Below are positions 1 to 8,618 of a stretch of 64,000 nucleotides of DNA, piece by piece. Positions within the stretch are counted from its first letter, which is position 1. Every line of letters starts with the position of its first letter. This DNA comes from Thioclava sp. SK-1 (GTDB lineage Bacteria > Pseudomonadota > Alphaproteobacteria > Rhodobacterales > Rhodobacteraceae), in the NCBI RefSeq assembly GCF_001705665.1, contig NZ_MDHA01000021.1, positions 186,001-250,000 of the forward strand, given 5' to 3'. The position numbers were made by a program, and so were the translations under genes. Under the pieces are notes generated by a model. It saw nothing but the letters and a program-made list of their open reading frames with translations, was not told the DNA's origin and did no database searches.

Positions 1-1
1 T

Positions 2-1288
2 CAAAAAAACGCTCTGGCCTCCCCGGTCACATTGAAAGGATATCTTGAGGATGATCCGGGTTTGCAGGCCTTGGGCGGGCCGGCCTATCTGGCGCGTTTG
101 GCGGGGGCTGCGATTTCGGCCTATGCTGCGCGTGATTATGCCCAGATGATCCATGATCTGGCACTGCGTCGCGAACTGATCAATGTTGGCCGCAACCTGT
201 CCGATGCGGCGGGGAAGCTGGATGTCGGGCGCGAGGCAGAGCAGCTGATTGTTGAAACCGAGGGACATCTTTACAAGCTTGCTGAATCTGGCACGGCGGA
301 AAAAGGCTTTGTGTCCTTCCTCAAGGCTGTGACCGATGCCGTGCAATCTGCCAATGCGGCCTATCAGCGCGAAGGCGGCTTGTCAGGGATTTCAACCGGG
401 TTGAAAGATTTGGACAAAAAACTTGGCGGTCTGCACCCGTCAGATTTGATCATTTTGGCGGGCCGTCCCTCCATGGGGAAGACCTCTTTGGCGACAAATA
501 TCGCGTTTAACATTGCCAAGGTTTATCGCCGTGGACAAAAACCGGATGGCAGTGAAGGCGCAGTTGAAGGCGGCTGCGTTGGCTTTTTCAGCCTGGAGAT
601 GTCAGCCGAACAATTGGCCGCGCGTATCTTGTCTGAGGCATCGGAGGTTCCGTCCGAACAAATCCGACGCGGCGACATGTCCGAGGCTGAATTCCGCCGT
701 TTCGTCGAAGCTGCAAAATCTTTGGAAACCTGTCCGCTGTATATTGACGACACGCCAGCCCTGCCCATCGCGCAGGTTGCTGCGCGATGCCGCCGTCTGA
801 AACGGACGCATGGGCTGGATGTTGTCATTGTCGATTACCTGCAGCTGTTGCGCGGCACGGGACGTGGTGACAACCGCGTGCAAGAAATCGGTGAGATTTC
901 GATGGGGCTGAAAGCCATCGCCAAAGAACTGCATGTGCCGGTGATTGCCCTGTCCCAGCTAAGTCGGACGGTGGAAAGCCGTGAAGACAAACGGCCGCAA
1001 CTGTCTGACCTGCGCGAATCCGGCTCGATTGAACAGGATGCGGATGTGGTAATGTTCGTTTACCGTGACGAATATTACAAAGAGCGCGAAAAGCCTGGCG
1101 ATCATGAACTGGAAAAAATGGCCGCTTGGCAGCAATTGATGGAGCAGGTTCATGGCAAAGCCGAGATCATTCTTGGCAAACAGCGCCACGGGCCGATTGG
1201 CAGCGTCGAGGTCGCGTTTGAAGGCCGCTTTACACGTTTCTCCGATCTAGCAAAATCGTGGCAAGGCGATGGCAGTGACGGGTTTTAA
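2..1288 (+). CDS. dnaB: Replicative DNA helicase DnaB (5' end outside window)
   Basis: Hexameric ATP-driven helicase that unwinds DNA ahead of the replication fork. The frame is open from base 2, so the N-terminus lies upstream and about 428 codons are visible. The visible part begins with the end of the DnaB N-terminal domain, followed by the linker and the RecA-like C-terminal domain. The Walker A motif GRPSMGKTS lies near base 460, the Walker B-type VVIVDYLQLL near 820-850, and the family's LSQLSR and R-ESGSIEQDADVV segments near 950-1050. There is no sign of an intein at the usual P-loop site. The stop is followed by about 245 bases before alr, in the same direction. Identification is certain; only the start is missing. 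Confidence 0.97.
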   Translation, partial: QKNALASPVTLKGYLEDDPGLQALGGPAYLARLAGAAISAYAARDYAQMIHDLALRRELINVGRNLSDAAGKLDVGREAEQLIVETEGHLYKLAESGTAEKGFVSFLKAVTDAVQSANAAYQREGGLSGISTGLKDLDKKLGGLHPSDLIILAGRPSMGKTSLATNIAFNIAKVYRRGQKPDGSEGAVEGGCVGFFSLEMSAEQLAARILSEASEVPSEQIRRGDMSEAEFRRFVEAAKSLETCPLYIDDTPALPIAQVAARCRRLKRTHGLDVVIVDYLQLLRGTGRGDNRVQEIGEISMGLKAIAKELHVPVIALSQLSRTVESREDKRPQLSDLRESGSIEQDADVVMFVYRDEYYKEREKPGDHELEKMAAWQQLMEQVHGKAEIILGKQRHGPIGSVEVAFEGRFTRFSDLAKSWQGDGSDGF

Positions 1289-1533
1289 GCCGGCCTATGT
1301 TTAGACAGCTTGGCGGTTAAAGGGCCGAACATATCTGAAGGGCTGCGCCACAAAACAGGCGCGGCGCCTTTGCGCGTTTCAGGGGCAGCCAAGGGACGGG
1401 TCGCCCCGTCAATGGTCATCTGTGCAGCCTGCTGGCATCATCACAGCAACGCCGATTAAGTGATCAGCGGGGCTGCACGATATGCATGGCAATTTCCCTT
1501 GACCTTCGCCCGGCGAGGAAGAAGAAACGCAGT

Positions 1534-2583
1534 ATGGCACAAGCATCACTTCACATAAATCTTGACGCGATTACCGCCAACTGGCGTGCGTTAAATGCAA
1601 AATCGGGCACGGCGACGGAAACGGGCGCCGTGGTCAAGGCGGACAGCTATGGGTTGGGCGCTGGTCGCGTCTCGCAGGCATTGATGCGCGCGGGTGTGCG
1701 CACATTCTTCGTCGCCATCGCAGAAGAAGGCGCTGCGCTGCGCAAAGCGATCGGTGACGGCCCAAAAATCTATGTGTTCAGTGGCCATATGGAGGGCGAT
1801 GCCCCCTTGCTGCAAAACCATTCGCTTATCGCGCTGCTGAATTCGCCGCAGCAGGTGCAGCGCCATTTTAGCGCCTGCAGCGATACCCCCTTTGGCATCC
1901 AACTTGACACCGGGATGAACCGCCTGGGGCTGGAAGCCGCAGAATGGTCAGAAATCGCGCCCAACGCGCTGGCGCTATCCCCAAAACTGATCATGAGCCA
2001 CCTTGCCTGCTCGGATGAGCTGGAGGTCGGCATGAACGAACGCCAGCTGCCAGAGTTTCTACGCATGACACAGGGGGTGAACGTGCCACGCTCTCTTTCA
2101 GCGACGGGTGGTATTTTGCTTGGGCCAGAGTTTCATTTTGACATCACGCGCCCGGGTGTGGGCCTATATGGCGGCATGCCCTTTGACGATGCGCAGCGTG
2201 TCGTGACATTGTCCCTGCCCGTGATCCAAACCCGCAGTGTCGCCCCGGGGGAGACCGTGGGATATGGCAACACATGGACAGCACAGCGCCACTCTGTCGT
2301 GGCCACAGTTGCCGCAGGCTATGCCGATGGGATCCATCGCATCTTGTCGAATAGGACGCAATTATGGGCTGACGGCACGGCCTGCCCGGTGATCGGCCGT
2401 GTATCTATGGATTTGATCACGGTCGATGTCACCGACCTTGCCGCATGCCCTGATGCGCTTGATCTGTTAGGCAAGCATCAAACCGTGGATGATCTGGCGG
2501 CGCAAAGCGGCACAATCGGATATGAGGTTTTGACCAGTTTGGGCACGCGCTATAATCGCAGCTATCACGTGTCAGGCGCCTAA
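1534..2583 (+). CDS. alr: Alanine racemase
   Basis: PLP enzyme interconverting L- and D-alanine for peptidoglycan. The protein is 349 aa from this start. The PLP-lysine motif VVKADSYGLG is near residue 30, followed by the barrel, the HLACSDE segment near 155, and GVGLYGG near 210. The catalytic tyrosine region VGYGNTWTA is near 245, and GRVSMDLITVDV near 290 is typical of the C-terminal domain. An in-frame ATG at 1486 would add 16 residues (MAISLDLRPARKKKRS) but has no ribosome-binding site. The family normally starts close to 'MAxAxLxIxLDAI', which favours 1534. The dnaB-alr pairing is common in Rhodobacterales. Confidence 0.95.
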   Translation: MAQASLHINLDAITANWRALNAKSGTATETGAVVKADSYGLGAGRVSQALMRAGVRTFFVAIAEEGAALRKAIGDGPKIYVFSGHMEGDAPLLQNHSLIALLNSPQQVQRHFSACSDTPFGIQLDTGMNRLGLEAAEWSEIAPNALALSPKLIMSHLACSDELEVGMNERQLPEFLRMTQGVNVPRSLSATGGILLGPEFHFDITRPGVGLYGGMPFDDAQRVVTLSLPVIQTRSVAPGETVGYGNTWTAQRHSVVATVAAGYADGIHRILSNRTQLWADGTACPVIGRVSMDLITVDVTDLAACPDALDLLGKHQTVDDLAAQSGTIGYEVLTSLGTRYNRSYHVSGA

Positions 2584-2657
2584 GTGATTACCGAAACGAA
2601 TAGTCTCAATCAGGGAAACAATCCTTTTGCCTGAATGGGTGGGTGGGATGTTCCCCT

Positions 2658-2688
2658 GATTTTTATTTTAATAAAATTTATAAAAATC
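2658..2688. repeat. AT-rich 31-bp palindrome in the alr downstream region
   Basis: GATTTTTAT (2658-2666) is mirrored by ATAAAAATC (2680-2688), with a further inner ATTTTA/TAAAAT dyad, so nearly the whole 31 bases form one palindrome. It sits in a gap of about 280 bases (2584-2865) that is much more AT-rich than its surroundings. No T-run typical of a terminator follows a GC stem. An AT-rich promoter element or protein-binding site for the downstream genes is equally possible. Confidence 0.5.
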
Positions 2689-2865
2689 AATTATTTGCGC
2701 CAATAACTTAAGGTAAATCCTATAGGTATCATACGGTGAAACCCATGCTTGGATCCCGTTAAAGACCTGCGCGGAACCTATTGGTTTTTATATAAAGAGT
2801 TGATTTGAACGGTCCGATACATGATCCTTAGGTCAAGTAATGCAGGGCCAACTGGGGGTTGGGGT

Positions 2866-3744
2866 ATGAGTGGGATCGGAACACCGCAATCGCCAGAGCG
2901 GTTGCATATGCGCGCGGACCCTTCGGCCGCGATCCTATCCGCGCTTAGCACATCATTGAGCGTTTGCGTCTTTGTCTTTGCGCTATTGGCCATCGGCGCA
3001 TTTCTGGCATCGGCTGTTGGGCTGATGCCGTGGCTGGAAATTGCTGCCCGTTTTGGTGAAAACACCGTGCCTTATGCCGGCGCTTGGCTGCAAGGCGGTG
3101 CTGCGGCCTTGGGGCTGATCCTTGCGCTATATTTACCTGCGCATGAACGTGTCGCGCGGCTGGAACGATCACATCGCAGCTTTCATCTTGGGATGAAAGA
3201 CGTGGCACATGCCTACCGGATCGCGCATGAAAGTGACCGCCGCGGCGTTTTTACCCTGTCAGGAGAGTTCGACGCTATGCGCGAGCGACTGACACATTTG
3301 CGCAAACATCCCGATTTGGCAGGGTTGGAGCCGGAGCTGCTTGAGCTGGCGACGCAGATGAGCCTGCAGTCGCGAGAGCTTTCCGCCGTCTATTCAGACC
3401 AGCATGTCACGCGGGCGCGTGAATTTTTGGCGCATCGTCAGGCAGAGGCAGAGCGTGTCAACGATCAGATCTCGGCTGCGCGGCGCACCTGCGCCGAACT
3501 GCGCCACTGGCTGACCGATGTAGAGACGGAAGAACGCCTTGTGGCGCAGCAATATCGGATGCTTGAACGCGATCTGGAAGAAATCCTGCCCGGTCTTGGG
3601 TATGAGATGGAAGAGATTGCGCCACCGCCAGGGCCAGACAACGTGGTGGCCCTACCGCAGGCCGGTACGGCGAAATCCCAAGTGAGCACGGCCAAGCCAA
3701 GGTCCGCGGCGAAACGGGCAAGTGATGATGGCGATCCGGCTTGA
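2866..3744 (+). CDS. Membrane-anchored coiled-coil protein, unknown function
   Basis: About 292 aa from ATG 2866, which follows a G-rich stretch; an upstream in-frame ATG at 2821 has no evident ribosome-binding site. Two hydrophobic segments (roughly residues 25-55 and 70-95) precede a long, charged, helical region rich in E, R, Q and A (about 100-250) predicted to form coiled coil. The tail is low-complexity (P, A, K, S). It overlaps the PqiA-like gene by 23 bases, so the two are probably cotranslated. From memory, similar Rhodobacterales proteins are sometimes labelled 'DNA repair protein'. I see no domain supporting that; the label may have spread from neighbouring radA. Function unknown; an envelope role with the PqiA-like partner is a guess. 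Confidence 0.8.
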   Translation: MSGIGTPQSPERLHMRADPSAAILSALSTSLSVCVFVFALLAIGAFLASAVGLMPWLEIAARFGENTVPYAGAWLQGGAAALGLILALYLPAHERVARLERSHRSFHLGMKDVAHAYRIAHESDRRGVFTLSGEFDAMRERLTHLRKHPDLAGLEPELLELATQMSLQSRELSAVYSDQHVTRAREFLAHRQAEAERVNDQISAARRTCAELRHWLTDVETEERLVAQQYRMLERDLEEILPGLGYEMEEIAPPPGPDNVVALPQAGTAKSQVSTAKPRSAAKRASDDGDPA

Positions 3745-4186
3745 TCGGGTGATCTTGCGGGGATGGACGTTCGCACTGCTGGTGTTGTTTCCCGTCTCTT
3801 GGTGTGCGCCGTTGATGCGGGCGGGGGTGTTGCCCTTCTTTGATTTGACGACAATCTCCATTGCCACTGGACTGACCGAATTATGGCAAACAGACAAAGC
3901 GCTAGCGGTTGTGGTTGCCATATTTGCTGTGGTGGCACCAATGGCGAAATGCGCAGCACTTGTCGGAGTGCAATCACACCGTCTGACGCCGCGCGCCTTG
4001 CCGATAATTGAGCTGTTAGGCCGGTTGGCTATGGCCGATATCTTCTTAATTGCGCTTTATATCGTGATGGCCAAAGGCATCACATTTGGGCGCGTAGAAA
4101 CCGCTTGGGGGCTCTATCTTTACGGATTTTGCGTCCTGTCCTCCCTATTCATCGGCGCCATGAGTAAGAACCCACACCCTATCTGA
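3722..4186 (+). CDS. PqiA-like (paraquat-inducible protein A) membrane protein
   Basis: About 150 aa with four predicted membrane helices, matching a single PqiA-type domain. The N-terminal helix runs around FALLVLFPVSW, then comes a loop of the SIATGLTELWQ type, a second helix, and a further pair around LLGRLAMADIFLIALYI. The pattern '(L)xRLAMADIF' corresponds to the family's 'xxRWSMxDVF'. PqiA proteins act with MCE-domain partners in envelope lipid transport, but no MCE protein is visible here. Translation can begin at GTG 3722, ATG 3725 or ATG 3728, all inside the upstream gene, which suggests coupling. The gene is followed by an intergenic repeat element before radA. Confidence 0.8.
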   Translation: MMMAIRLDRVILRGWTFALLVLFPVSWCAPLMRAGVLPFFDLTTISIATGLTELWQTDKALAVVVAIFAVVAPMAKCAALVGVQSHRLTPRALPIIELLGRLAMADIFLIALYIVMAKGITFGRVETAWGLYLYGFCVLSSLFIGAMSKNPHPI

Positions 4187-4221
4187 CATTCGATATTTGT
4201 CTTACACTAAATTCTGAGCGT

Positions 4222-4306
4222 GGAGGGGCTCTGCCCCGACCGCGCTGTTAGGGGCTCGATGCCCCTAACAGCGCGATCCCCCGGGATATTTGGTGGCAAG
4301 ATGAAA
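4222..4306 (+). repeat. Dispersed palindromic intergenic element, copy A
   Basis: Full-length copy in + orientation. It has, in order, a short hairpin GGGGCTCTGCCCC, then GACCG, then a perfect 15-bp stem (4241-4255 with 4261-4275) closed by the loop TCGAT, then GATCCCCCGGGATATTTGG and the tail GGCAAGATGAAA. Related copies lie at about 24480, 36950, 44139, 46749 and 51583, with tail-only pieces at 26289 and 61403. The stem sequence changes between copies while pairing is kept. It separates the PqiA-like gene from radA and may act on the 3' end of the upstream message. Confidence 0.85.
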
Positions 4307-4368
4307 AGAACCGGATTTTCCCGTTTTTGGGATCTTGATGTTCACATGATGTTCTGCAAAATGCGCCT

Positions 4369-5736
4369 ATGGCAAAATCAATTCTTTCGTATAGTTGTAC
4401 GGCATGTGGTGCGGTTCATAAAAAATGGGGCGGCAAGTGTGATGCTTGCGGACAATGGAACACATTGACCGAAGAGGCTCCGCTGTCAGCCGGCCCCAAG
4501 GGAAAATCTCTGGGAGCAACAAAGGGGCGGGTCATTGGGTTGTCCGCCCTTTCGGATGAAGAACCACCACCTCCGCGTTCGGTTTCGGGGATGGCGGAAT
4601 TCGACCGTGTGCTCGGGGGCGGGTTGGTGCCTGGCTCTGCCATTTTGGTCGGCGGTGATCCTGGTATCGGAAAATCCACGTTACTGCTGCAAGCGGTCGC
4701 GCGTTTTGCCACGGCGGGTTTGAAATGCCTGTATATCTCCGGTGAGGAGGCCTCGGCGCAGGTGCGGATGCGGGCACAGCGCTTGGGGTTGCAAGAAGCG
4801 CCCGTTCAATTGGGGGCCGAGACCAACCTACGAGATATTTTGACCACGATGGAGGCGGAAGCCCCGGATCTGGTCATCATTGATTCGATCCAGACGATGT
4901 GGGCCGATATGGTCGATTCTGCGCCTGGATCTGTGTCTCAGGTCCGTGCAGCCTGTCATGAGCTGGTAACATTTGCGAAAAAGCGCGGCTGCGCTGTTGT
5001 CCTGGTGGGACATGTCACAAAAGAGGGTCAGATTGCGGGGCCACGCGTTGTCGAGCATATGGTCGATACAGTGCTGTATTTTGAAGGCGAGCGCGGGCAT
5101 CAGTTTCGTATCTTGCGCGCGGTCAAAAACCGCTTTGGCCCAGCTGCAGAGATTGGCGTGTTTGAAATGACCGGCCAAGGGCTGGCAGAAGTATCCAACC
5201 CTTCTGCCCTGTTCTTGTCCGAGCGGGGGCAGGCTGCGCCCGGATCCGCTGTTTTTGCTGGAATTGAGGGCACGCGACCGGTTTTAACCGAGATTCAAGC
5301 GCTTGTTGCCCCGTCTTCTTTGGCCAGCCCAAGACGCACCGTTGTGGGGCTGGATTCCGGCCGTATTTCGACGATCCTAGCGGTATTGGAAAGCCGCTGC
5401 GGCATTCCTTTCACCGGGCTGGATGTGTTTTTAAACGTGGCAGGAGGCATGCGGGTGTCAGAGCCTGCTGCGGATTTGGCGGCCGCTGCGGCATTGTTGA
5501 GCGCGCGTGAGGATGTCGCCCTGCCCGCAGATATGGTTATTTTTGGTGAAATTTCCCTGTCTGCGGCGCTGCGTCCGGTGGGTCAGGCGGAAAACAGGTT
5601 GAAAGAGGCGGCAAAACTTGGTTTTTCACAAGCGATTGCTCCACGGGGCACCAAGGTCGCCGGAAATGAGGGGATAACCCCCCGTCAGCTGCCCGATCTG
5701 GTGACATTCGTCGGGGATATGTTCGGCGCAGGATAG
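4369..5736 (+). CDS. radA: DNA repair protein RadA
   Basis: RecA-related ATPase that processes recombination intermediates. The protein is 455 aa, the usual length. An N-terminal four-cysteine zinc finger (CTACG...CDACG, residues 9-26) is followed by a Walker A motif GGDPGIGKSTLL near residue 100. The RadA-specific KNRFG motif is near 250, and a C-terminal Lon-like domain follows (GLDVFLNVAGG, EISLSAALRPVGQAE). ATG 4369 gives the expected MAKS start; no strong ribosome-binding site is visible. It precedes cvpA in the same direction by 40 bases. Confidence 0.96.
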   Translation: MAKSILSYSCTACGAVHKKWGGKCDACGQWNTLTEEAPLSAGPKGKSLGATKGRVIGLSALSDEEPPPPRSVSGMAEFDRVLGGGLVPGSAILVGGDPGIGKSTLLLQAVARFATAGLKCLYISGEEASAQVRMRAQRLGLQEAPVQLGAETNLRDILTTMEAEAPDLVIIDSIQTMWADMVDSAPGSVSQVRAACHELVTFAKKRGCAVVLVGHVTKEGQIAGPRVVEHMVDTVLYFEGERGHQFRILRAVKNRFGPAAEIGVFEMTGQGLAEVSNPSALFLSERGQAAPGSAVFAGIEGTRPVLTEIQALVAPSSLASPRRTVVGLDSGRISTILAVLESRCGIPFTGLDVFLNVAGGMRVSEPAADLAAAAALLSAREDVALPADMVIFGEISLSAALRPVGQAENRLKEAAKLGFSQAIAPRGTKVAGNEGITPRQLPDLVTFVGDMFGAG

Positions 5737-5776
5737 GCGCGCCGCAAGAAATTGGGTCGAGGGGACGCAAAGACTT

Positions 5777-6334
5777 ATGGACGGGTTTACCATCGTCGAC
5801 GCTATTGTGGCGGTCATCATCATTTTATCGGCCATTTTGGCCTATAGTCGTGGCTTTGTGCGCGAGGGGCTGGCGATCATTGGTTGGATCGGCGCCGCCA
5901 TCATCGCTTATCTGTTTGCCGATGCGGCGCGTCCGCTGATTGCGCAGATCCCGGGGTTGAACAAGGTTCTGGGCGACAGCTGCGAACTGGCAACCATTGG
6001 CGGGTTCGCCGCGGTTTTCGCGCTGGGGTTGGTGGTGTTTTCTATTGTGACGCCGCTATTTGCCTCGGCCGTTCAGCGCTCTGCGCTTGGCGGATTGGAT
6101 CAGGGTCTTGGCTTTTTATTCGGCGTGATCCGGGGTGTCATTCTCGTGGCGGTGGCTTTTGTGGTCTATGATCGCGTGATGGTGAACGAGGCAATGCCGG
6201 TGGTGGACGATTCGCGCTCTGCCAAGGTTTTTGCCCGGATGTCGCTGTCGATGGATGAACAAATGCCAGAAGACGCCCCCGGTTGGATCGTTGCCCGTTA
6301 TGAAAACCTGGTTGCCAGCTGCCCGGCACCGTAA
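5777..6334 (+). CDS. cvpA: CvpA family membrane protein
   Basis: 185 aa with four predicted membrane segments and the family's opening pattern DGFTIVDAIVAVIIILSAILA. A conserved SRGFVREGLAIIGWIGA segment follows the first helix, and GGLDQGLGFLFGVIRGVILV the third. CvpA-type proteins are inner-membrane proteins linked to colicin V production and envelope homeostasis; their biochemical role is unclear. The start at 5777 follows a GAGGGG stretch. It lies directly before purF, an arrangement kept in many proteobacteria, with a terminator-like hairpin between them, so purF probably has its own promoter here. Confidence 0.92.
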   Translation: MDGFTIVDAIVAVIIILSAILAYSRGFVREGLAIIGWIGAAIIAYLFADAARPLIAQIPGLNKVLGDSCELATIGGFAAVFALGLVVFSIVTPLFASAVQRSALGGLDQGLGFLFGVIRGVILVAVAFVVYDRVMVNEAMPVVDDSRSAKVFARMSLSMDEQMPEDAPGWIVARYENLVASCPAP

Positions 6335-6383
6335 AAACGGTTGTTTCATGGCATTCATGACAATCGTATAAAGCTTTTATCGG

Positions 6384-6410
6384 CGGGAGGGGTTAACACC
6401 TCTCCCGTTT
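6384..6410 (+). terminator. Stem-loop terminator after cvpA
   Basis: CGGGAGG (6384-6390) and its near-complement TCTCCCG (6401-6407) enclose GGTTAACACC and are followed by TTT. The stem has one non-Watson-Crick pair. It fits a weak intrinsic terminator separating cvpA from purF. Confidence 0.6.
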
Positions 6411-6500
6411 GGCATTACATCACGCGGCATACGGCCTTTCGGGAATCATCTGCCTGCTGGATCCCGATTTACGCAAGCTACCGGAAATCGGAGTCCTCGC

Positions 6501-7973
6501 ATGACTGATGAGCCCGCGTTTTATTCGCACCCTTTTGATGATGATAAGCTGAAAGAGGAGTGTGGTGTCTTCGGCGTTGTCGGCGTGAAAGACGCCGCGA
6601 ATTTCGTCGCCCTTGGCATGCACGCTTTGCAGCACCGCGGCCAAGAGGCTGGCGGTATCGTTGCCCACCATCCTGAACATGGGTTCAACTCAGCGCATCG
6701 GTTTGGCTATGTGCGCGACAATTTCACCAAAGCGTCGTTGATGGAAACCCTGCCCGGCCCTGTGGCGATCGGGCATGTGCGCTACTCTACCGCCGGGAAG
6801 AAAGGCGCGGTGATCCGCGACATTCAACCCTTTTTTGGTGAATTTTCCATGGGTGGCTGTACGATTGCGCATAATGGCAACCTGACCAATGCAGACCAGC
6901 TTCGCCGCGAATTGATTGAAATGGGCGCGATTTTCCAATCCAGCTCGGATTCGGAATGTATCATTCACCTAATGGCGCGATCGATCCAGAAGCGCCATGC
7001 TGATCGCATTGCCGATGCGCTGCGCCGTGTCGAAGGCGCGTTTTCAGTGGTCGCGATGACCCGCACGAAGCTGATCGGTGTGCGTGATCCGCTGGGCGTG
7101 CGCCCGCTGGTTCTGGGCAAGCTGGGCGATGGCGGTTATGCGCTGTCATCGGAAACCTGTGGCTTGGATATCATCGGTGCCGAGCTGGTGCGTGAGATTG
7201 ACCCCGGCGAGATGGTGGTGATTGAAGACGGGATCGTCAAATCTTCGCGCCCCTTCGCCCCGGCCAAATCGCGGTTCTGTATCTTTGAACATGTGTATTT
7301 CTCGCGCCCGGACAGCCAATATGGCGGTCGCTCGGTCTATGACACGCGCCATCAGATCGGTGTTGAGTTGGCACGCGAAGCCCCGGTTGAGGCCGATCTG
7401 GTCTGTCCTGTGCCGGATTCAGGCACTCCTGCCGCGATTGGCTTCAGCCAGGAATCGGGTATTCCCTTTGCCCTTGGCATCACTCGGAACCAATATATGG
7501 GCCGGACCTTCATCGAACCGACCGAGCAGATCCGCAATATGGGCGTGCGTTTGAAGCTGAACGTCAACCGTGCGCTGATCAAAGGCAAACGTGTGATCTT
7601 GGTGGATGACTCGGTTGTGCGCGGCACCACATCGCGCAAAATCAAAGATATGATCCTGGATGCCGGTGCCAAAGAGGTGCATTTCCGCATTGCCTCCCCG
7701 CCGACGGCATGGCCGTGTTTCTATGGGGTGGACACGCCGGATCGCTCCAAGCTTTTGGCGGCGAATATGTCCGAAGAGGATATGCGCCAGTGGATCAATG
7801 TCGACAGTTTGAAGTTCATCTCGCTTGACGGGTTGTATCGCGCCGCAGGTGAGGTCAACGGGCGCGACAACGTGACGCCGCAATATTGCGACGCGTGTTT
7901 CTCGGGCGAATACCCGGTGACCCCGACTGATCAAATTGACAAGGGATTCGAGATGAAAACGGCGGCGGAATAA
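6501..7973 (+). CDS. purF: Amidophosphoribosyltransferase
   Basis: First committed step of purine synthesis: PRPP plus glutamine gives phosphoribosylamine. The protein is 490 aa. The N-terminal glutamine-amidotransferase domain has its nucleophilic cysteine in EECGVFG (residue 21), so a propeptide is probably removed. The motifs HALQHRGQEAGG, HVRYSTAG and HNGNLTN follow. The C-terminal phosphoribosyltransferase domain shows PVPDSGTPAA and the PRPP loop VILVDDSVVRGTTS (about residues 365-380). The start is supported by GGAG nine bases upstream. PRPP for this step would come from the prs product encoded at 27.9 kb. Confidence 0.97.
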   Translation: MTDEPAFYSHPFDDDKLKEECGVFGVVGVKDAANFVALGMHALQHRGQEAGGIVAHHPEHGFNSAHRFGYVRDNFTKASLMETLPGPVAIGHVRYSTAGKKGAVIRDIQPFFGEFSMGGCTIAHNGNLTNADQLRRELIEMGAIFQSSSDSECIIHLMARSIQKRHADRIADALRRVEGAFSVVAMTRTKLIGVRDPLGVRPLVLGKLGDGGYALSSETCGLDIIGAELVREIDPGEMVVIEDGIVKSSRPFAPAKSRFCIFEHVYFSRPDSQYGGRSVYDTRHQIGVELAREAPVEADLVCPVPDSGTPAAIGFSQESGIPFALGITRNQYMGRTFIEPTEQIRNMGVRLKLNVNRALIKGKRVILVDDSVVRGTTSRKIKDMILDAGAKEVHFRIASPPTAWPCFYGVDTPDRSKLLAANMSEEDMRQWINVDSLKFISLDGLYRAAGEVNGRDNVTPQYCDACFSGEYPVTPTDQIDKGFEMKTAAE

Positions 7974-8048
7974 GCCCCGTCAGACCGGCGTTTTCGGATG
8001 CCGGCCTGCATCGTCGCCAAATAGCGCCGCCTTGAATTGACACTGCAA

Positions 8049-8079
8049 AAACGCTCCGAAGCCGTCTTCGGGGCGTTTT
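8049..8079. terminator. Bidirectional terminator downstream of purF
   Basis: ACGCTCCGAAG and CTTCGGGGCGT form a 10-11 bp stem (one G-U type pair) around the loop CCGT. It has A-runs before and T-runs after, so it can work from either strand. It lies between purF and the opposing MliC-like gene. Confidence 0.8.
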
Positions 8080-8240
8080 GGCACCAAAACATATCCAAAT
8101 CACGCAACAACGGATGGTTCCCGGCTTTAAGGCCTGTGGTAAATCGGGTTTGAATAGGACGCGGCTGCGATAGCCCCCATCGCATGCGCGCCGGGACGGC
8201 CCCTATGCATAAGTCTTATGATGCTGGCTGGCATCCCTAA

Positions 8241-8618
8241 TTAGGACATGCACCCCAGCAGCAAGGGGCGTTGGTCCGCCTTGCCGCGCCATTCCAAAGC
8301 GGCCTCATCACCCTTGGTGATCCAAAGATAGCCACTGGGATCACCCGCCACGACGTGCTGTGCATAAAACGCACCCGAACCACTGGGAACCGTGCGCAAC
8401 GCGATCTGCTGCCCGTGGATGACGATCACCGCAACCGCAGGTGTGATCCCGTTGACATAGGTCGCCTGCACCTGTGCGCCGGCTTCGCAGTGATACACCC
8501 GCGTATCGATCGTGACGCCCTCTTGCGCTGCGTCTTGCCTTGGCTCTTGGCCCGACACCTGCGCCACCGCGCCCTGCCCCATACACAGACAAAGCACCAC
8601 AGCCCAAATCTGTTTCAC
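8241..8618 (-). CDS. MliC-like C-type lysozyme inhibitor family protein
   Basis: 125 aa with a clear signal peptide (MKQIWAVVLCLCMGQGAVAQ). The mature part carries the MliC pattern: YHCEAG at about residue 42, AVIVIHGQQIALR, SGSGAFY, LWITKGDEAALEW, and a final cysteine LLLGC that can pair with the first. Proteins of this fold inhibit C-type lysozymes in the periplasm or outer membrane. No lipobox is apparent at the signal cleavage site, so it is probably soluble. The start is GTG at 8618, overlapping the zapA stop (GTGA), with GGAGA upstream: translational coupling to zapA is likely. The lysozyme-inhibitor role is inferred from fold motifs only. Confidence 0.75.
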   Translation of the reverse strand: MKQIWAVVLCLCMGQGAVAQVSGQEPRQDAAQEGVTIDTRVYHCEAGAQVQATYVNGITPAVAVIVIHGQQIALRTVPSGSGAFYAQHVVAGDPSGYLWITKGDEAALEWRGKADQRPLLLGCMS

